A stretch of 15,165 bases of DNA, from the NCBI GenBank assembly GCA_002389705.1, contig DGQJ01000134.1:7097-22261 (forward strand), in the 5' to 3' direction. This document shows positions 1 to 7,696 of this stretch, piece after piece. The DNA is from Bacteroidales bacterium UBA4417 (GTDB lineage Bacteria > Bacteroidota > Bacteroidia > Bacteroidales > UBA4417). The notes under the pieces were generated by a model. It ran no database searches and was not told the DNA's origin. It was given only the letters and a program-made list of their open reading frames with translations. The first letter of the stretch is position 1, and every line of letters starts with the position of its first letter. Position numbers and translations under genes: made by a program.

Positions 1-434
1 GACAATTTAATAATTACCCTTTCGCTTCTGCGACAAATGGTACGACAAACATGGCTAAGCGACACAAGGGGATGTCCACCGGGCAACAGGAACGAATTTA
101 AAGGTGGCAGATGTTGGTTCATTGCATCAATTTCCAGCTCAAGCGCATGTACATCATCTTCCGAAAGCGTTGGTAACGAACGGCTTATTTCCTTACCAGG
201 GTCCGTGGCAAGTAACGATTCAGCTGTAAAAATGTTATCCTGTATCTGCAATAATATTTCCTGTGTGCGTTTGTCCGAAATCTGATCGCGCAGCATCCCT
301 ATAAACGAATTAAGTTCATCGAGAGTGCCATAAGCTTCAATTCTGTCGTGGTATTTGGGAACGCGCGTACCTCCTATCAGTGATGTTTCGCCCTTATCCC
401 CGGTTTTGGTATAAATCTTCCTGTTGTTATCCAT
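1..434 (-). CDS. PduO-type ATP:cob(I)alamin adenosyltransferase, 3'-truncated by window edge
   Basis: Predicted to transfer the adenosyl group of ATP to cob(I)alamin, making coenzyme B12 for enzymes such as methylmalonyl-CoA mutase. The frame opens at ATG 434-432 and stays open to the left edge, giving 144 codons of a family usually near 185-190 residues, so the C-terminus is missing. The N-terminus carries the ATP-binding signature YTKTGDKGETSLIGG (about residues 8-22), followed by EAYGTLDELNSFIG. Near the end of the visible part lie LLPGG and the helix CRTICRRSERV, which carries the conserved arginines and glutamate of the family. The gene lies 81 bases downstream of the ABC ATPase gene on the same strand, so the two may be cotranscribed. 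No TAnnTTTG element or Shine-Dalgarno sequence is visible just upstream. The family call is secure; the exact corrinoid substrate is inferred. Confidence 0.92.
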   Translation of the reverse strand, partial: MDNNRKIYTKTGDKGETSLIGGTRVPKYHDRIEAYGTLDELNSFIGMLRDQISDKRTQEILLQIQDNIFTAESLLATDPGKEISRSLPTLSEDDVHALELEIDAMNQHLPPLNSFLLPGGHPLVSLSHVCRTICRRSERVIIKL

Positions 435-515
435 AATATATTTTCACCAGTTATGGCGATGATACTTCATTCGCTGATTATAATTACAGAAGGTATTATA
501 ACAACCAGTCCTGCA

Positions 516-1241
516 TTAATTGTTCAAAAGCTGGGCAGCAGTAATAATATTGGTATTCTGATAATCGTCGGACACTTTTCCGTCCATAAGCCTGATAATA
601 CGGTGGGCATGCAGGGCGATGTCTTCCTCATGGGTAACAAGGATAATGGTATTTCCAGCTTTGTGAATCTGTTCGAGCACGCCCATAATCTCGTACGAAG
701 TTGTGCTATCGAGGTTACCGGTAGGTTCATCGGCAAGGATAATGGACGGTTTGTTAACCAGCGCCCGGGCAATGGCAACGCGTTGACGCTGTCCGCCCGA
801 AAGTTCGTTGGGTTTATGCGATGCGCGGTCGGTAAGTCCAACGCTGGCAATTACCTCGTTGGCGCGCTCAAGCCTGGCGGCTTTGGAAAAACCGGCATAA
901 ACCTGCGGAAGCATAACGTTATCCAACGCAGTACTGCGGGGAAGGAGATTGAAGGTCTGAAAAACAAAACCTATTTCTTTGTTACGGATCCTGGCAAGTT
1001 CATTGTCATTCAGTTTGCTAACGTCCTGGTTGTTCAGTATATACTGGCCACTGGTAGGCGTATCAAGGCAACCCAATAAGTTCATCAGGGTTGATTTACC
1101 AGATCCTGATGGGCCCATTAACGCTACAAATTCGTTTTTGTAAACGGATAGGGAAACCGAACGTAATGCTCTTACTAACTCAGTACCAACCTTATATGTA
1201 CGCGTAATATCGGTTAAACGGATTATTTCCTGCTTACTCAT
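516..1241 (-). CDS. LolD/MacB-type ABC transporter ATP-binding protein
   Basis: A 241-residue ATPase of the MacB/LolD/FtsE class, which powers FtsX/MacB-type permeases in lipoprotein release, peptide or drug export, or envelope remodelling. All ABC motifs are intact: Walker [10 protein letters not shown] (43-51), Q-loop FQTFNLLP (94-101), signature LSGGQ (147-151), Walker B IILADEP (167-173) and the switch histidine in VTHEE (H204). The GCLDTPTSG stretch after Walker A is typical of this class. I chose ATG 1241-1239. A longer reading from a TTG at 1271 would start inside an exact -7 promoter element (1269-1276), so it would not be in the transcript. No permease gene is visible on either side, so the partner must lie elsewhere and the substrate cannot be told. 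The corrinoid adenosyltransferase gene follows on the same strand. Confidence 0.9.
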   Translation of the reverse strand: MSKQEIIRLTDITRTYKVGTELVRALRSVSLSVYKNEFVALMGPSGSGKSTLMNLLGCLDTPTSGQYILNNQDVSKLNDNELARIRNKEIGFVFQTFNLLPRSTALDNVMLPQVYAGFSKAARLERANEVIASVGLTDRASHKPNELSGGQRQRVAIARALVNKPSIILADEPTGNLDSTTSYEIMGVLEQIHKAGNTIILVTHEEDIALHAHRIIRLMDGKVSDDYQNTNIITAAQLLNN

Positions 1242-1268
1242 ATGTAATGGAATAAAATGATTTGATAA

Positions 1269-1276
1269 CAAAAGTA
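1269..1276 (-). promoter_or_regulatory. Bacteroidota -7 element for the ABC ATPase gene
   Basis: On the minus strand this reads TACTTTTG, an exact match to TAnnTTTG. It lies 27 bases upstream of the chosen ATG at 1241. No good TTG/TTTG -33 box is seen 19-21 bases further upstream. Confidence 0.5.
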
Positions 1277-1482
1277 GTAGTTTTTATAATGGCCCTTATT
1301 GAAATGCGCAAGATATTTCGTATTTTTTACCACTTACCAGCAAATAAAATATAATATTAGATAAACAAGGAGCCAAAACACCCCTGAGTGAAAATTCCGA
1401 TTTAAAACTTCATGTTGAAAAGTCCCAGCAACAAAACCTTTGCGCAGGAAGGCGACATAATAAATGTAACGTTGAAAATATC

Positions 1483-2277
1483 TCAGATCCTGATTACCAG
1501 GTTCTGCCTCATTACTTCCTTCCTGAGAAATACAATCCCCATACGGAACAAATCAATACTCAGTGTAACACGTTCGTGGCCGGATATTTCGTCCCAGGCT
1601 TTTTGCATACCCGCTGACCAATGTATGTCGTCGAAAACAAAGATGGTTTCGGGATGTGAAATCTGAAGCAATGCATTGAAATTAGCCATAGTTGCATCAT
1701 AGGTGTGATTCCCATCAATAAAAACCAGGTCAGCCTGTGGGGTTTCATTGATAACCTGAGGAAGCACAATATCGAATCGCCCGATATGCTGGGCAATATT
1801 TTCAAGTTTCATTGCACTGAAATTAGCCGCAGCCTGTTCCGATTTGGTGGTACATCCTTCGAGGGTAATCACTTTGGTATCACGCTTAGGCATAGCCAGG
1901 TATAAGGTGCTGATGCCTACTGATGTACCAAGTTCAATGATGGTGTTTGGTTTAAAATATTCGACAAGCCTGAATAAAACCATACCACATCGTTCGCTTA
2001 TGGCACTGCTTTTTACAATGGAAGCAACCCTCACATACTTAAGCTTGTAGCTCATGTTACCTGCCCCGGAACCAAAGTCGGTACTTTCAATTACCTGGTA
2101 TTTTTGGAGCAGGCGTTTCCTGAGTTGTCCTATCTGATTGTAGGCCTCATGATGTTCCTGGTTTTGTATTACCTGCTTAACTACATCACTGGTAAAAGCA
2201 TTATCGGACTGATGACCTGAACCTGATTTCATCAAGTGTTGAAGGTATGCCAGAACCATAAAAATTGACTGCTTCAT
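1483..2277 (-). CDS. class I SAM-dependent methyltransferase (Methyltransf_24/O-methyltransferase-like)
   Basis: A 264-residue protein with a Rossmann-type methyltransferase core in its second half. Motif I is IIELGTSVGIST (about 113-124), where SAM binds. The acidic end of the next strand is TLEG (E140). FIDGNHTY (187-194) and FVFDDIHW (213-220) resemble the metal or substrate-facing segments of O-methyltransferases related to the catechol family. The first ~80 residues are helical and not recognised; they include a glycine-rich FGSGAG at 68-73. No signal peptide is obvious. It is transcribed away from the UbiA-family prenyltransferase gene, with 91 bases between the start codons. That makes a role in quinone or isoprenoid modification conceivable, but the sequence does not show it. 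The substrate is unknown. The downstream spacer (1242-1482) holds no clear terminator. Confidence 0.82.
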   Translation of the reverse strand: MKQSIFMVLAYLQHLMKSGSGHQSDNAFTSDVVKQVIQNQEHHEAYNQIGQLRKRLLQKYQVIESTDFGSGAGNMSYKLKYVRVASIVKSSAISERCGMVLFRLVEYFKPNTIIELGTSVGISTLYLAMPKRDTKVITLEGCTTKSEQAAANFSAMKLENIAQHIGRFDIVLPQVINETPQADLVFIDGNHTYDATMANFNALLQISHPETIFVFDDIHWSAGMQKAWDEISGHERVTLSIDLFRMGIVFLRKEVMRQNLVIRI

Positions 2278-2332
2278 TTACAGGAATATGGTGATTTATT
2301 AAAATAATTTCACTTCGGAAACTATCCTTGTG

Positions 2333-2340
2333 TATTTTTG
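2333..2340 (+). promoter_or_regulatory. Bacteroidota -7 element for the UbiA-family gene
   Basis: TATTTTTG matches TAnnTTTG exactly and lies 28 bases upstream of ATG 2369. It overlaps codons of a longer reading frame that begins at GTG 2330, which argues against that start. A matching -33 box is not clear. Confidence 0.5.
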
Positions 2341-2368
2341 TTCCCATTTAGAACAAAAACCGGGACTC

Positions 2369-3250
2369 ATGTTGTTTCAAAATATGATTGCGAAAATAAA
2401 TAATTATCTGTCGCTCGTTAAATTTCCGCATACAATATTTGCACTTCCTTTCGCATTACTTGGGTTTTCACTTGCAACCATTCATACCAGCGAACCTTTA
2501 AGCTTACAACTCCTTCTGCTGGTATTGCTTTGTATGCTTTTTGCCCGTAACGCAGCCATGAGTTTTAACCGCTGGGCCGACAGAGATATTGATGGAATAA
2601 ATCCCCGTACGGTACAACGCGAAATACCAGCTCGTAAAATCGGTGAGCGTTCAGCCTTAATATTTTGTATAGTAAATGCATTGCTTTTTATTGCAGCCAC
2701 ATGGTTTATCAACAGGCTCTGTTTCTATCTCTCGCCGGTTGCATTAATCGTAATATTAGGATACAGTCTTACCAAACGATTCACGGCACTTTCGCATTTT
2801 GTTCTCGGGCTTGGCCTGGCACTGGCACCAACCGGCGCTTATATGGCAGTTACGGGTAAATTCGACTGGATTCCTGTCATCATCTCTATATCAGTGTTAT
2901 GTTGGGTGTCGGGATTCGATATTATTTATGCGTTACAGGATGATGAATTTGACAAACAAAACCACCTCCGGTCAGTACCAGTTTGGCTGGGGAGAAAAAG
3001 TGCGTTGAATTTATCGCTGGTATTACACATTATTACAGCCATACTGTTGTTTTCAGCCGGGCTGATGGGCACTTTCAAAACAATTTACTGGATTGGACTG
3101 GGAATATTCTGCATTTTGCTGTTCTACCAGCATACCATCGTAAAATTTAATGATTTAAGGAAAGTGAACGTAGCATTCTTCACGCTGAATGGTATTGCAA
3201 GTATTGTATTTGCGATATTTGCCATCACTGATTTATTCCTTTTAAAATAA
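2369..3250 (+). CDS. ubiA: UbiA-family polyprenyltransferase (4-hydroxybenzoate polyprenyltransferase/MqnP-like)
   Basis: A 293-residue integral membrane enzyme expected to attach a polyprenyl chain to an aromatic ring in quinone synthesis. The first aspartate-rich motif is NRWADRDID (N67, D71, D75), which binds prenyl diphosphate through magnesium. The second is DIIYALQDDEFD (184-195). About eight hydrophobic helices surround them. The wording of both motifs, including INPRT and the LRSVPVWLG that follows the second, resembles the UbiA-like group that includes MqnP of the futalosine menaquinone route more than MenA. No other menaquinone gene is present here to confirm that. ATG 2369 was chosen because it follows the -7 element; ATG 2384 (residue 6) is also possible. 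The gene ends 3 bases before the end of convergent lpxK, with no terminator between them. Confidence 0.88.
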   Translation: MLFQNMIAKINNYLSLVKFPHTIFALPFALLGFSLATIHTSEPLSLQLLLLVLLCMLFARNAAMSFNRWADRDIDGINPRTVQREIPARKIGERSALIFCIVNALLFIAATWFINRLCFYLSPVALIVILGYSLTKRFTALSHFVLGLGLALAPTGAYMAVTGKFDWIPVIISISVLCWVSGFDIIYALQDDEFDKQNHLRSVPVWLGRKSALNLSLVLHIITAILLFSAGLMGTFKTIYWIGLGIFCILLFYQHTIVKFNDLRKVNVAFFTLNGIASIVFAIFAITDLFLLK

Positions 3251-3253
3251 ATA

Positions 3254-4321
3254 TCAGTTGCTTTTTCCCAACCCGACAGCTGCCAGAACAGCCTGGTCAA
3301 ATATTTGCTTGTCTGCCGGGTGAAATTCGAAGGTAATGGGTGTATAAAAAATGGGCAAATCGCCTAAAATGGCTTCTGCATCTGCATTTTGCAGCCGTTT
3401 GGCATCTTTTTCGGTGGTTACAATCATTTTTCGCTTGGTAGGCAGGTATTTGAACTTATCTTTCAGGATGAGCAGATCTTTTTCAACAAACTGGTGGTGG
3501 TCGGGAAATTCCATGAGTTCCAGGTCAGTACAAAACCTGCGTAAGTATTCCTCCATGGGCCCGGGATTGCCTATGCCTGAAACCATAATTATTGAATACA
3601 CACTCTCTTTCATACCCGAAAAATCGCATTGGCTCTTGTACACGGGCTCAAAAGGCAGATAGTTGATAAATGAAAAACATACAAGCTGCCTGGGGTAAGG
3701 CTTAATATCCTCAAGGAGTTGTTTGCGCACAATGGGTGAAAATATCCTGGGTGTTTTGGTAACGACAATGATATCAGCACGTTTCCGGCCCGAAATAGGT
3801 TCACGCAAACGGCCATAAGGCAAGAGCCAGTCCCTGTGATAGAGTTTAAAATAATCAGTAACCAGTATCGATATCTTAGGATTTACATACCTGTGTTGAA
3901 ATGCATCATCAAGGATCACAACTTCAAGGCCCCCGACATTTTTAATCAATTCGCGTATGCCTTCCCGCCGCTTTTCGCAAACAGAAACATGTAGTGAATC
4001 AAATTTCTGGTGGTATTGCAGCGGTTCATCACCCAGGCTTTCGACAGTTTCGTTTTCGCCAGCAAGCCTGAACCCTTTGGTTTTACGTTTATAACCCCGA
4101 CTCAAGGTAGCAACATTGGTACCTTCACCCAATAACCTTACCAGGTACTCAACCATTGGAGTTTTACCGGAGCCCCCGGCAATTAAATTTCCGACTGAGA
4201 TTACCGGGATATCAAATTTTTCGGAGGGAAGAAGCTTAATATTAAACAGAAAATTCCTGGCACGTACAATAAGCCCGTACATCAAAGCAAAAGGAAAAAG
4301 AAAAAATCTGAAAGCTTCCAT
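3254..4321 (-). CDS. lpxK: tetraacyldisaccharide 4'-kinase
   Basis: LpxK phosphorylates the 4' position of the tetraacyl disaccharide 1-phosphate intermediate, giving lipid IVA, a late step of lipid A synthesis at the inner face of the cytoplasmic membrane. The 355-residue length fits the family. The N-terminus has a hydrophobic membrane-associated helix (about 3-18) ending in the familiar YGLIVRARN. It is followed by the P-loop GNLIAGGSGKTP (44-55) and the catalytic-region motif ILDDAFQHR (136-144). Later come KTPR and TTEKDAKRL, also typical. ATG 4321-4319 was chosen over an upstream alternative start because the protein then begins MEAFRFFLFPFAL, as in relatives. Its presence implies a Gram-negative outer membrane. 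It diverges from nif3 and converges on the prenyltransferase gene. A -7-like element ends only 4 bases before the ATG. Confidence 0.94.
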   Translation of the reverse strand: MEAFRFFLFPFALMYGLIVRARNFLFNIKLLPSEKFDIPVISVGNLIAGGSGKTPMVEYLVRLLGEGTNVATLSRGYKRKTKGFRLAGENETVESLGDEPLQYHQKFDSLHVSVCEKRREGIRELIKNVGGLEVVILDDAFQHRYVNPKISILVTDYFKLYHRDWLLPYGRLREPISGRKRADIIVVTKTPRIFSPIVRKQLLEDIKPYPRQLVCFSFINYLPFEPVYKSQCDFSGMKESVYSIIMVSGIGNPGPMEEYLRRFCTDLELMEFPDHHQFVEKDLLILKDKFKYLPTKRKMIVTTEKDAKRLQNADAEAILGDLPIFYTPITFEFHPADKQIFDQAVLAAVGLGKSN

Positions 4322-4325
4322 GTGA

Positions 4326-4333
4326 TAAAGGTA
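4326..4333 (-). promoter_or_regulatory. near-consensus -7 element almost touching the lpxK start codon
   Basis: The minus strand reads TACCTTTA, one base off TAnnTTTG, then TCAC and the lpxK ATG. If used, transcription would begin at or within a few bases of the start codon. The nearest TTTG upstream is 23 bases away, slightly longer than the usual 19-21 spacing. Confidence 0.35.
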
Positions 4334-4457
4334 CAAACATTTTTTGCTGAACCTAACAAATTAAGCCCGGTTAATTATGATATTCAGAAAAACTGGTGTT
4401 TTTTGAAACAGTATCATGTCAGCAATTCGTTTTTAATATGATCATTACAGCGATTGG

Positions 4458-4487
4458 TTGTAAAAAATTGAATTTTTACTAATTTTA
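4458..4487 (+). promoter_or_regulatory. promoter for nif3-like gene (TTG-N19-TAATTTTA)
   Basis: TTG at 4458-4460 is followed after 19 bases by TAATTTTA (4480-4487), one mismatch from TAnnTTTG. Both the spacing and the position (28 bases before ATG 4516) fit a Bacteroidota housekeeping promoter. Confidence 0.55.
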
Positions 4488-4515
4488 CAGCATATAGTGA
4501 CCTTAGGCCTTTAAT

Positions 4516-5610
4516 ATGATTTTATCCGAAATTACTTCTTACCTCAAATCGCTGATTCCATTAGGATTGCAGGAAAATTATGATAATTCCGGTTTACTCA
4601 TTGGCCTGGAAGAAACGGAAATCAACGGAGTACTGATTTGTCTCGATGTTACCAGCGATATTCTTGACGAGGCGATTGAAAAAAAGTGTAATCTGGTTAT
4701 CTCACATCACCCTTTGATTTTTTCAGGGCTTAAAAGTATTACCGGGCGCAGCCAAACTGAGCGGCTGGTAATGAGAGCTATAAAGGAAAATATCGCCATT
4801 TATGCGCTTCATACCAATCTCGATAATCATCACGAAGGGGTAAATTATTTACTGTGTCAGAAAATCGGAATACAACAACCAGAAATTCTGAAGCCAATGC
4901 CCGGAATACTCAGGAAACTGGTAACATTTTGCCCGGTTTCGCATGCCAACAATGTACGCGAAGCATTGTTTGCTGCAGGAACTGGTCATATCGGCAATTA
5001 TGACAGCTGCAGTTTCAATTCGCAGGGCGAAGGAACATTCAGGGCACTGGAGGGAGCAACCCCATTTGTGGGCGAACCTGGCATACTTCATACAGAGGCC
5101 GAATTGCGAATCGAAACTATTTTCCCCGCGTACCTCGAAAACTGTGTAATTAAGGCGTTGAAGCATGCCCATCCTTACGAAGAAGTTGCCTATGATATTT
5201 ATCCTTTAAGCAATCCACATCAGAAAACCGGAGCCGGAATGATCGGGAATCTTCAAAACGCAATAGATGCAAGAGATTTTTTACAAGGCATTAAAAATAT
5301 TCTGAACATCGGGTGCATCCGGCATACTGAACTTAAAAATAAAAAAGTACAACGAATAGCAGTTTGCGGTGGCTCGGGCAGTTTTTTAATTAATGATGCA
5401 ATTAACTGTGGAGCTGATATTTACCTAACCGGAGATATTAAGTATCACGACTTTTTTCTGCCTGGTGATACAATGATTTTAGCCGATATCGGCCATTATG
5501 AAAGTGAACAATTCACAAAAGAACTGATATATACCTTATTAAAGAAAAAATTTACTACCTTTGCACTCTTTATTTCCGGATCGAACACTAATCCGGTTAA
5601 TTATCTGTAA
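4516..5610 (+). CDS. Nif3-like dinuclear metal centre hexameric protein
   Basis: A 364-residue member of the NIF3/YbgI/YqfO family, toroidal hexamers with a two-metal site per subunit whose biological role is still poorly defined. The length matches the long YqfO-like form, in which a PII-like/CutA-like insert (roughly residues 130-235) splits the two halves of the NIF3 fold. Metal-binding positions are recognisable: ISHHPLIFSG (H64, H65), HTNLDNHH (H99, D103) and, in the C-terminal half, DIGHYESEQF. The insert carries HPYEEVAYDIYPL, a hallmark of the long form. The start follows a good promoter. The gene is divergent from lpxK (194 bases between the starts) and is followed 26 bases later by the zinc-ribbon gene, a pair I recall as common in Bacteroidota. 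Some databases call the family a GTP cyclohydrolase I type 2 homologue; no activity is claimed here. Confidence 0.92.
   Translation: MILSEITSYLKSLIPLGLQENYDNSGLLIGLEETEINGVLICLDVTSDILDEAIEKKCNLVISHHPLIFSGLKSITGRSQTERLVMRAIKENIAIYALHTNLDNHHEGVNYLLCQKIGIQQPEILKPMPGILRKLVTFCPVSHANNVREALFAAGTGHIGNYDSCSFNSQGEGTFRALEGATPFVGEPGILHTEAELRIETIFPAYLENCVIKALKHAHPYEEVAYDIYPLSNPHQKTGAGMIGNLQNAIDARDFLQGIKNILNIGCIRHTELKNKKVQRIAVCGGSGSFLINDAINCGADIYLTGDIKYHDFFLPGDTMILADIGHYESEQFTKELIYTLLKKKFTTFALFISGSNTNPVNYL
5556..5563 (+). promoter_or_regulatory. internal -7 element inside nif3, for the zinc-ribbon gene
   Basis: TACCTTTG, followed by CAC, is an exact and very typical Bacteroidota -7 element. It lies inside the 3' end of the nif3-like gene, 73 bases before the zinc-ribbon ATG. 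The -33 region is weak (TTA at about 5536-5538). It would allow the second gene to be expressed separately. Confidence 0.45.
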
Positions 5611-5636
5611 ATCAACATAAAACATTATAATCTGCT

Positions 5637-6497
5637 ATGGCAAAAAGTCTTGCTAACCCAGCTGAATCAATCGGTGACGAGATCAATAAAGTTGTAAATG
5701 CTACTGAATCGGGCGAAACAACCGGAACGCATGTTCCCGTTGAGTCTTCGAAAGAGGAGACAGAAAGTTCGATTGAGAAAAAACTCATCGCCTTGTATAC
5801 GCTTCAGCAAAACGATTCGAAAATTGATCGGATAAAGATTGTTCGCGGGGAATTACCACTTGAAGTGGAAGACCTCGAAGATGAAGTTGCTGGTCTTGAA
5901 ACCCGGATTGATAATTACATCCAGGAAATTGAATTACTCGACAAGCAGATTGCTGACAAGCAGTTGGCGATTAAAGAAAGTCATGCGCTTATAAAACGTT
6001 ACGAAGAGCAACAGAACAACGTTCGTAACAACCGCGAATACGATGCGCTTACCAAGGAAATTGAATTCCAGAACCTCGAAATTCAATTGGCTGAAAAACG
6101 TATCCGTGAATTCACTGCCCAACTCACCATGAGCAAGGAAGAAATTGAAAACGCACAGCACGAACTGAGCGATCGTCGTAATGACCTGGAAGCTAAACGC
6201 AGTGAATTAACTGACATAGTGGCTGAAACCGAACTCGAAGAAAAAGAACTTATACACAAATCGGAACTTCAGCAGCGTAGCATCGAAGAGCGCCTTCTGA
6301 TAGCGTATAAACGCATCAGGAAGAATGCCCGTAACGGGTTGGCTGTAGTACCTGTTGAGCGCGATGCATGCGGAGGCTGTTTCAGCTATATTCCTCCCCA
6401 GAGGCAGCTCGATATAAAACTTCACAAAAAGATCATTGTTTGCGAATTCTGTGGTCGTATCCTTGTCGACAAAGAACTGGCTGATTCACTTAGCTAA
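5637..6497 (+). CDS. coiled-coil protein with C-terminal C4 zinc ribbon
   Basis: A 286-residue protein of the bacterial C4-type zinc-ribbon family (zf-RING_7). Residues about 75-225 are strongly charged heptad-like sequence predicted to form a long helical hairpin coiled coil. The C-terminal ribbon has CGGC (C245, C248) and CEFC (C269, C272), spaced to hold one zinc ion. The first ~45 residues are an acidic, low-complexity extension that looks disordered. Family members are proposed to bind nucleic acid or act as scaffolds, but no activity is established. It sits 26 bases after nif3 on the same strand, so it is probably cotranscribed, and an internal -7 element offers a second route. A strong terminator follows 14 bases after its stop codon. 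Confidence 0.9.
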   Translation: MAKSLANPAESIGDEINKVVNATESGETTGTHVPVESSKEETESSIEKKLIALYTLQQNDSKIDRIKIVRGELPLEVEDLEDEVAGLETRIDNYIQEIELLDKQIADKQLAIKESHALIKRYEEQQNNVRNNREYDALTKEIEFQNLEIQLAEKRIREFTAQLTMSKEEIENAQHELSDRRNDLEAKRSELTDIVAETELEEKELIHKSELQQRSIEERLLIAYKRIRKNARNGLAVVPVERDACGGCFSYIPPQRQLDIKLHKKIIVCEFCGRILVDKELADSLS

Positions 6498-6510
6498 AAA
6501 TACATCTTTT

Positions 6511-6549
6511 AAAAAAAAGGCTTCAACCTGATGTTGAAGCCTTTTTTTT
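6511..6549. terminator. strong bidirectional intrinsic terminator
   Basis: The stem GGCTTCAAC (6519-6527) pairs perfectly with GTTGAAGCC (6533-6541) around a 5-base loop. It is extended by A8 (6511-6518) against T8 (6542-6549). It ends the nif3/zinc-ribbon transcript and, read from the other strand, could back up the terminator of the lipoprotein gene. Confidence 0.9.
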
Positions 6550-6583
6550 ATCCTTTATTTATAAAAGTTGCACCAGGATATAT

Positions 6584-6619
6584 AAAAAACATGGGCTGAT
6601 TCTCCGAACCAGCCCATGT
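6584..6619 (-). terminator. intrinsic terminator of the lipoprotein gene
   Basis: ACATGGGCTG (6589-6598) and CAGCCCATGT (6610-6619) form a perfect 10-bp stem with an 11-base loop. Read on the minus strand, the stem runs straight into a T tract (complement of 6584-6589). It lies about 37 bases after the lipoprotein stop codon. Confidence 0.85.
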
Positions 6620-6655
6620 AAAAACAATTTATTATTCAGATCAAACCTAAACCAT

Positions 6656-7696
6656 CTACCAGCAAACATCGGCATGTGCAGCAATACGAATAGGACCAGT
6701 TAGCCCGGTAACAGTATACGTATCAGTTGAAACGCTGTTCAATGTATGCAAATTCCCAAATTGACCCGGAGCAGCTGAGAATTTTCCATTTTTATATGGA
6801 AGATACGCTGAGGCACCGTTTCCAATCCACAAATTTGTTGAAGTCAGCTTATAAGGTGCATCAAGGTTATAAGTAACCGTTGCAGTAGTACCTGTATAAT
6901 TAACTGACAAGGTACCAACCTTAATTCCTTTAGTAATATCACACTGTCCGGCACCGGCATATATGGGCCATGTGAGTGAAGCAGGAGCACTTATCGGGCC
7001 ATTAGACCAACCCCAATTTGAAATACCAATTCCCAGGTTCAGGAAACAATCATTCTGATCGCCACCGTAGGCATAACCTGTTTCACATTTCCCTACCGTA
7101 CAAGTCTGCAGGCAGTGAGTAAACCAATATCCGTACCCTTTTAAAAGATTACGGGCAGAAACATATTTTTTCACTGTACCATCAGTAATTCCGGCAAATG
7201 CCACTACCATCGGGCAATCAACATTAATACTTGCGCGGGAAATGGTGAAAGTGTAAGTCTTTTCACCAGCATTTACAGGGGTGTAATGATTTTTAAACAT
7301 TGGGAAATTGAAATGCCCAGTCGAGTCAGAAGTTTTTATATCATAATTGTAAGGAGATGCTTCAAGCTCTTCCTTGGTTCCAACAAACAAATAACAACCG
7401 TTGTAGTAAATTTCAGGATCAATATCCTTTACCATAAAGGTCCAGTCACCTGTTAAAGTAAAAGTTACATAAAGGTTATTGGCATCGTTACCAACTGTAA
7501 CAGTACCATAGCTGGTTTTAACTTTGTCGAAATACCCATAAAGGTAAGCAGTGGTGGTTGTGCCACAGTACGTAATGCTTTTTAAGGCATTATCAGCTTT
7601 TGCAGGAGAATTGTCAGTCATTTCTGACTTCTTGCACCCAATAAACAGGATGGGTACTGCCAATATTAAAAGAACAATTTTGAGAGGTGTTTTCAT
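6656..7696 (-). CDS. secreted lipoprotein with two similar beta-rich halves, function unknown
   Basis: A 346-residue predicted lipoprotein. Residues 1-20 form a signal peptide with a lysine, a hydrophobic core and the lipobox-like LFIG-C, placing C21 at the N-terminus of the mature protein, followed by KK. I do not recognise an enzyme. The rest is rich in Thr, Tyr, Gly and Trp and reads as beta-sandwich sequence. Two segments resemble each other: YCGTTTTAYLYG...GTVTVGNDANNLYVTFTL (43-82), and KCETGYAYG (203-211) with GTLSVNYTGTTATVTYNL (261-278). Each is followed by a [YW]-x-G strand and a TYT[FV]T strand. Nine further cysteines (44, 101, 161, 195, 199, 204, 217, 252, 345) suggest disulfides outside the cytoplasm. 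The second half, with GISNWGWSNGP and IYAGAGQCD, resembles an uncharacterised domain I recall from secreted Bacteroidota proteins. ATG 7696 was chosen because it gives the signal peptide; an upstream alternative start would spoil it. The gene stands alone, with its own terminator. Confidence 0.8.
   Translation of the reverse strand: MKTPLKIVLLILAVPILFIGCKKSEMTDNSPAKADNALKSITYCGTTTTAYLYGYFDKVKTSYGTVTVGNDANNLYVTFTLTGDWTFMVKDIDPEIYYNGCYLFVGTKEELEASPYNYDIKTSDSTGHFNFPMFKNHYTPVNAGEKTYTFTISRASINVDCPMVVAFAGITDGTVKKYVSARNLLKGYGYWFTHCLQTCTVGKCETGYAYGGDQNDCFLNLGIGISNWGWSNGPISAPASLTWPIYAGAGQCDITKGIKVGTLSVNYTGTTATVTYNLDAPYKLTSTNLWIGNGASAYLPYKNGKFSAAPGQFGNLHTLNSVSTDTYTVTGLTGPIRIAAHADVCW

Noticed and set aside
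37..285. Plus-strand frame of 82 codons at the left edge
   Set aside because: The opposite strand encodes a clear corrinoid adenosyltransferase over the same bases, with its conserved motifs intact, so this frame is a shadow.
1242..1482. Spacer between the methyltransferase and ABC ATPase genes as a site for a small gene or RNA
   Set aside because: I saw no start codon with a plausible frame, no hairpin with a T tract and no recognisable RNA motif; only the -7 element at 1269-1276 stands out.
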